Source: Methanoculleus thermophilus (GTDB lineage: Archaea > Halobacteriota > Methanomicrobia > Methanomicrobiales > Methanoculleaceae). Taken from it: a stretch of DNA of 64,000 nt. Shown one piece after another: positions 61,896 through 64,000 of this stretch; position 1 is the first letter of the stretch, and each line of letters opens with the position of its first letter. The translations under genes and the position numbers were made by a program. The notes under the pieces were generated by a model. It did no database searches and had not been told where the DNA came from. It saw only the letters and a list, made by a program, of their open reading frames with translations. The DNA is taken from positions 124,001 to 188,000 of the forward strand of contig NZ_BCNX01000007.1 of the NCBI RefSeq assembly GCF_001571405.1, given 5' to 3'.

Positions 61896-62608
61896 GAGTA
61901 GAGGACCGACCTCCCGTAGCCCGAGGCCGCCCCAACGACCGCCTTCCCGATGATGATCAGCGCCGTCCGCTCGATCCCGGCCTCCCGGGCCTTTGCAGCG
62001 ATATCAGCCACCGTCCCCCGGATGACCTTCTGGTCGGGCCAGGATGCGTGGTAGACAACAGCCGCCGGGGTCTCCGGCGGGCACTCCACCCGGGCGAGGA
62101 CCTCCTCCATCCGCTCGGTCCCGAGGAAGACCACCATCGTCTGCTCAAGCCGGGATAACTCCGGGATCAAGTCCTCTTCAAGCGTCGCCCCCGCCGGGCG
62201 GGTGACGACCAGCCCCTCGGAGACGCCGCGGAGGGTGAGTTGAGTCTTTAGGGCCGCTGCGGCCGCAAAGAGCGACGAGACCCCGGGGACGATCTCGGCC
62301 TCGATCCCGCGCCGTTCAAGCTCCGCCATCTGCTCGACGATCGCACCGTAGAGAGACGGATCGCCGGAGTGGAGCCGGACGACGAGTCTTCCCGCCCGGA
62401 CGTGCTCCTCGATCGCATCCACGATCTCGGGTAGACTCATCCCCCAGCTGTCGAGTTTCACCTTCGCGCCGGACTCTGCAACCAGGGCCGGGTTCACGAG
62501 CGAGCCCGCGTAGATGAGGACGTCCGCCCGCCGGAGGAGGTCCATGCCGCGGACGGTGATGAGATCGGGCGCCCCCGGCCCCGCACCCACGATGTAGAAC
62601 TTATGCAT
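61892..62608 (-). CDS. cbiF: Cobalt-precorrin-4 C11-methyltransferase CbiF
   Basis: Methylates C11. The 238-residue tetrapyrrole methylase has FYIVGAGPGAPDLITVRGMD, VRLHSGDPSLYGAIVEQMAE and VPGVSSLFAAAAALKTQLTL, then MVVFLGTERMEEVLARV. Start at 62608 (MHKFYIVGAGPG), with a GAGGCGG binding site; it overlaps cbiL by 8 bases. Confidence 0.93.
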   Translation of the reverse strand: MHKFYIVGAGPGAPDLITVRGMDLLRRADVLIYAGSLVNPALVAESGAKVKLDSWGMSLPEIVDAIEEHVRAGRLVVRLHSGDPSLYGAIVEQMAELERRGIEAEIVPGVSSLFAAAAALKTQLTLRGVSEGLVVTRPAGATLEEDLIPELSRLEQTMVVFLGTERMEEVLARVECPPETPAAVVYHASWPDQKVIRGTVADIAAKAREAGIERTALIIIGKAVVGAASGYGRSVLYS

Positions 62609-63218
62609 GCGACCGCCTCGCAAAGAGGATTGAGAAGTAGTCGCTCGTCTCGGGGAGTTCGTCCCCCCGGTAGACCCGCTGCTCTGGCAAAAACATCCGC
62701 TCGACGAGGACGAACTCCGAGTATCCCTCCTTTGAGAGGGAGGCCGCGAGCGCCGCGGGCCGTCTGACCTTCATGAAGATCCGGGACTCCGGTTCGCTCC
62801 CGTCCGAGACGAGGAACCCGCTGTTCACCGGGACGTTCGCGACGGAGGCAAACGCGGTGATGGAGCTGATCCCGGGCTCGGTCGCAAACGTGATCTCGGG
62901 GTAGCGGGATGCGATCACCTCACAGAGCCGGGAGAAGGTCGAGTAGAAGTTCGGGTCCCCGATGATCCCAAAGACCGCGAGACCGTCCTTTGCATACGGC
63001 GCGATCCGGGCGGCGTTCGCCTCAAGGCACTCCCGTATGTAGGCCTCATCGCTCGTCATCGGGAAGTCGAGGACAACGGCCTCGGGACGGTAAGGACGAA
63101 CCAGTTCGTAGGCGAGGTTGCCGGGGACAAAGACCGCCGATGCTTCACGTAAAAGTCGGACCGCCCGGAGCGTCAGGAGCTCCGGGTCGCCGGGCCCGAG
63201 CCCCACGCCTACGAGCAT
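62601..63218 (-). CDS. cbiL: Cobalt-precorrin-2 C20-methyltransferase CbiL
   Basis: Methylates C20, the first committed step after cobalt insertion. The 205-residue product has MLVGVGLGPGDPELLTLRAV, FGIIGDPNFYSTFSRLCEVI and EPGISSITAFASVANVPVNS. Somewhat shorter than the usual 225-240. Overlaps cbiT by 10 bases. Confidence 0.92.
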   Translation of the reverse strand: MLVGVGLGPGDPELLTLRAVRLLREASAVFVPGNLAYELVRPYRPEAVVLDFPMTSDEAYIRECLEANAARIAPYAKDGLAVFGIIGDPNFYSTFSRLCEVIASRYPEITFATEPGISSITAFASVANVPVNSGFLVSDGSEPESRIFMKVRRPAALAASLSKEGYSEFVLVERMFLPEQRVYRGDELPETSDYFSILFARRSHA

Positions 63219-63739
63219 CCGACACCTCCGACGATGATATAGACAGGATTTATGGGTTTAAACATCACCCCGCCGGCGATCCCGGCGGACCTGGAGACCT
63301 GGAGGTGAACGGCCTCTGAAAAGATCCCGAGACGCTGCATGCTCTCGATCGCCGATTGAAGCGTCCCGACCATCACCGCGTTCACGACGATCCTCCCCCT
63401 CACCTTCCCGGCAAGGAGGTTGAGGACCTCGGGCAGGCGGCGGGAGCCGCCGACGAAGGCGGCGTCGATCCGGTCGATCTTCGGGATGATCTCCACCGCG
63501 TCACCCTCGAAAAACTCGATATTCTCGGCGCCGGCGGCGGCGGCCTCGGCCCGGGCATACGCGATAGCCTCCGGCCGCCGATCAATTGCATAGACGCGTT
63601 CAGCCACGGCCGATGCGGCGATCGCGACCTTGCCTGTTCCGCACCCGACATCGACCACCCGGTCGCCCGGACGTAACCCGAGTTTTGCAAGCGAGACGGC
63701 CATGACTTCATCCTGCGTGGGTCCACCCTTCAGCCCCAT
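63209..63739 (-). CDS. cbiT: Cobalt-precorrin-6B C15-methyltransferase (decarboxylating) CbiT
   Basis: Rossmann-type methyltransferase that methylates C15 and removes the acetate carboxyl of ring C. The 176-residue protein has GGPTQDEVMAVSLAKLGLRP, VVDVGCGTGKVAIAASAVAE (AdoMet motif I, about 29-40), YAIDRRPEAIAYA and AAFVGGSRRLPEVLNLL. It is the first gene of the operon, with a TATA box about 40 bases upstream. Confidence 0.94.
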   Translation of the reverse strand: MGLKGGPTQDEVMAVSLAKLGLRPGDRVVDVGCGTGKVAIAASAVAERVYAIDRRPEAIAYARAEAAAAGAENIEFFEGDAVEIIPKIDRIDAAFVGGSRRLPEVLNLLAGKVRGRIVVNAVMVGTLQSAIESMQRLGIFSEAVHLQVSRSAGIAGGVMFKPINPVYIIVGGVGCS

Positions 63740-63774
63740 AGCATCCCCGTTTCCCAGATGAATTTGTGTTAACT

Positions 63775-63786
63775 CATATTAAATAG
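63775..63786 (-). promoter_or_regulatory. TATA box of the cbi operon
   Basis: CATATTAAATAG (CTATTTAATATG on the minus strand) predicts a start near 63755, a leader of about 15 bases to the cbiT ATG at 63739. A TTAAC/GTTAA-like repeat (GTGTTAACTC) is close by. Confidence 0.5.
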
Positions 63787-63911
63787 ACCAGTGGAGCACC
63801 CGTGTCCGGAGAGCACTGGAGGACCGACCATCGATCCAGCAACGGAAGCGAGGATTTCAATGCTGCAACTCACGCAAGGTGCATAAAGGTTTTTGCGGGA
63901 CAGACGATAAT

Positions 63912-64000
63912 ATGAGTACAATGCTCAGGATAAACCGAGACAAGTGTGGATACTGCGGCACCTGCGTCGCAGTCTGCCCCGAGGATGCGCTCGAACTGAT
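63912..64000 (+). CDS. 4Fe-4S ferredoxin-type protein, N-terminal part
   Basis: The visible 29 codons encode MSTMLRINRDKCGYCGTCVA followed by VCPEDALELI, a ferredoxin motif C-x2-C-x2-C-x3-C-P. The gene runs off the right edge. In methanogens such an N-terminus occurs on small ferredoxins and on FAD-dependent (geranylgeranyl reductase-like) oxidoreductases, so the full identity is open. No ribosome binding site; GCATAAAGG near 63880 is a possible TATA box for a leaderless message. Confidence 0.75.
   Translation, partial: MSTMLRINRDKCGYCGTCVAVCPEDALEL

Overview
The window is archaeal, from a methanogen of the order Methanomicrobiales, most likely Methanoculleus or a close relative. The evidence is archaeal-type ribosomal proteins (S4e, an RNase P protein gene inside the ribosomal operon), F420-dependent methanogenesis enzymes (mtd, mer), a Tfx regulator, NrpR, an archaeal thymidylate synthase, fibrillarin/Nop5, an S-layer protein with a PGF-CTERM-like tail, TATA boxes in place of -35/-10 promoters, and GC-rich coding sequence with AT-rich promoters. 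Function calls come from motif and family recognition by eye; no database search was run.

Layout. 1-7960: minus-strand ribosomal operon rpl3-rpl4-rpl23-rpl2-rps19-rpl22-rps3-rpl29-rnp1-rps17-rpl14-rpl24-rps4e-rpl5-rps14-rps8-rpl6 (rpl6 runs off the left edge), preceded by about 800 bases without a recognisable gene. 8770-14129: Tfx regulator divergent from mtd, then an aldehyde dehydrogenase, a GalT-like protein and mer. 14490-17883: tubulin/FtsZ-like protein with a repeat tail, NrpR, a dUTPase-like protein and tRNA-Arg. 18045-24319: a VWA surface protein, a membrane-anchored repeat protein and AMP phosphorylase. 24497-28199: three toxin-antitoxin modules in a row (HicAB, HepT/MntA, AbiEi/AbiEii-like), with signs of duplication. 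28533-38414: S-layer protein, thymidylate synthase, tRNA-Gln, TIM-barrel protein, fibrillarin/Nop5, a TctA-like permease, hemD-truB and tRNA-Ser. 38568-43285: CPBP protease, MFS transporter, aldo/keto reductase, VOC protein and a cupredoxin-like lipoprotein. 43310-47771: cbiA divergent from the cobalt transporter cbiMNQO. 47887-55458: pyruvate kinase, CDF transporter, polyprenol kinase-like protein, a small-multidrug-export protein with a degenerate duplication, and a PAS histidine kinase. 55656-58075: two DNA methyltransferases, one with a C8 frameshift, and a truncated IS5-type transposase. 58072-63739: minus-strand cobalamin operon cbiT-L-F-G-H-C-D-E. The right edge holds the start of a ferredoxin-like gene.

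How parts work together. mtd and mer are consecutive F420-dependent steps in reducing the methyl carrier tetrahydromethanopterin. The cobalt importer, cbiA and the cbi operon supply the corrin needed by methanogenesis methyltransferases. The dUTPase-like protein and thymidylate synthase both serve dTMP synthesis. Fibrillarin, Nop5 and TruB/Cbf5 are RNA-modification proteins.

The most unusual content is the tubulin-like protein with a degenerate nucleotide loop and a repeat tail; the HicAB pair lying between two copies of the 5' part of the AMP phosphorylase gene; a HepT toxin lacking its active-site His; an AbiEi-like antitoxin with an extra N-terminal domain and a clear palindromic operator; a methyltransferase gene switched out of frame by a C8 tract exactly in its DPPY motif; a cupredoxin without copper ligands; and a four-hairpin intergenic element.
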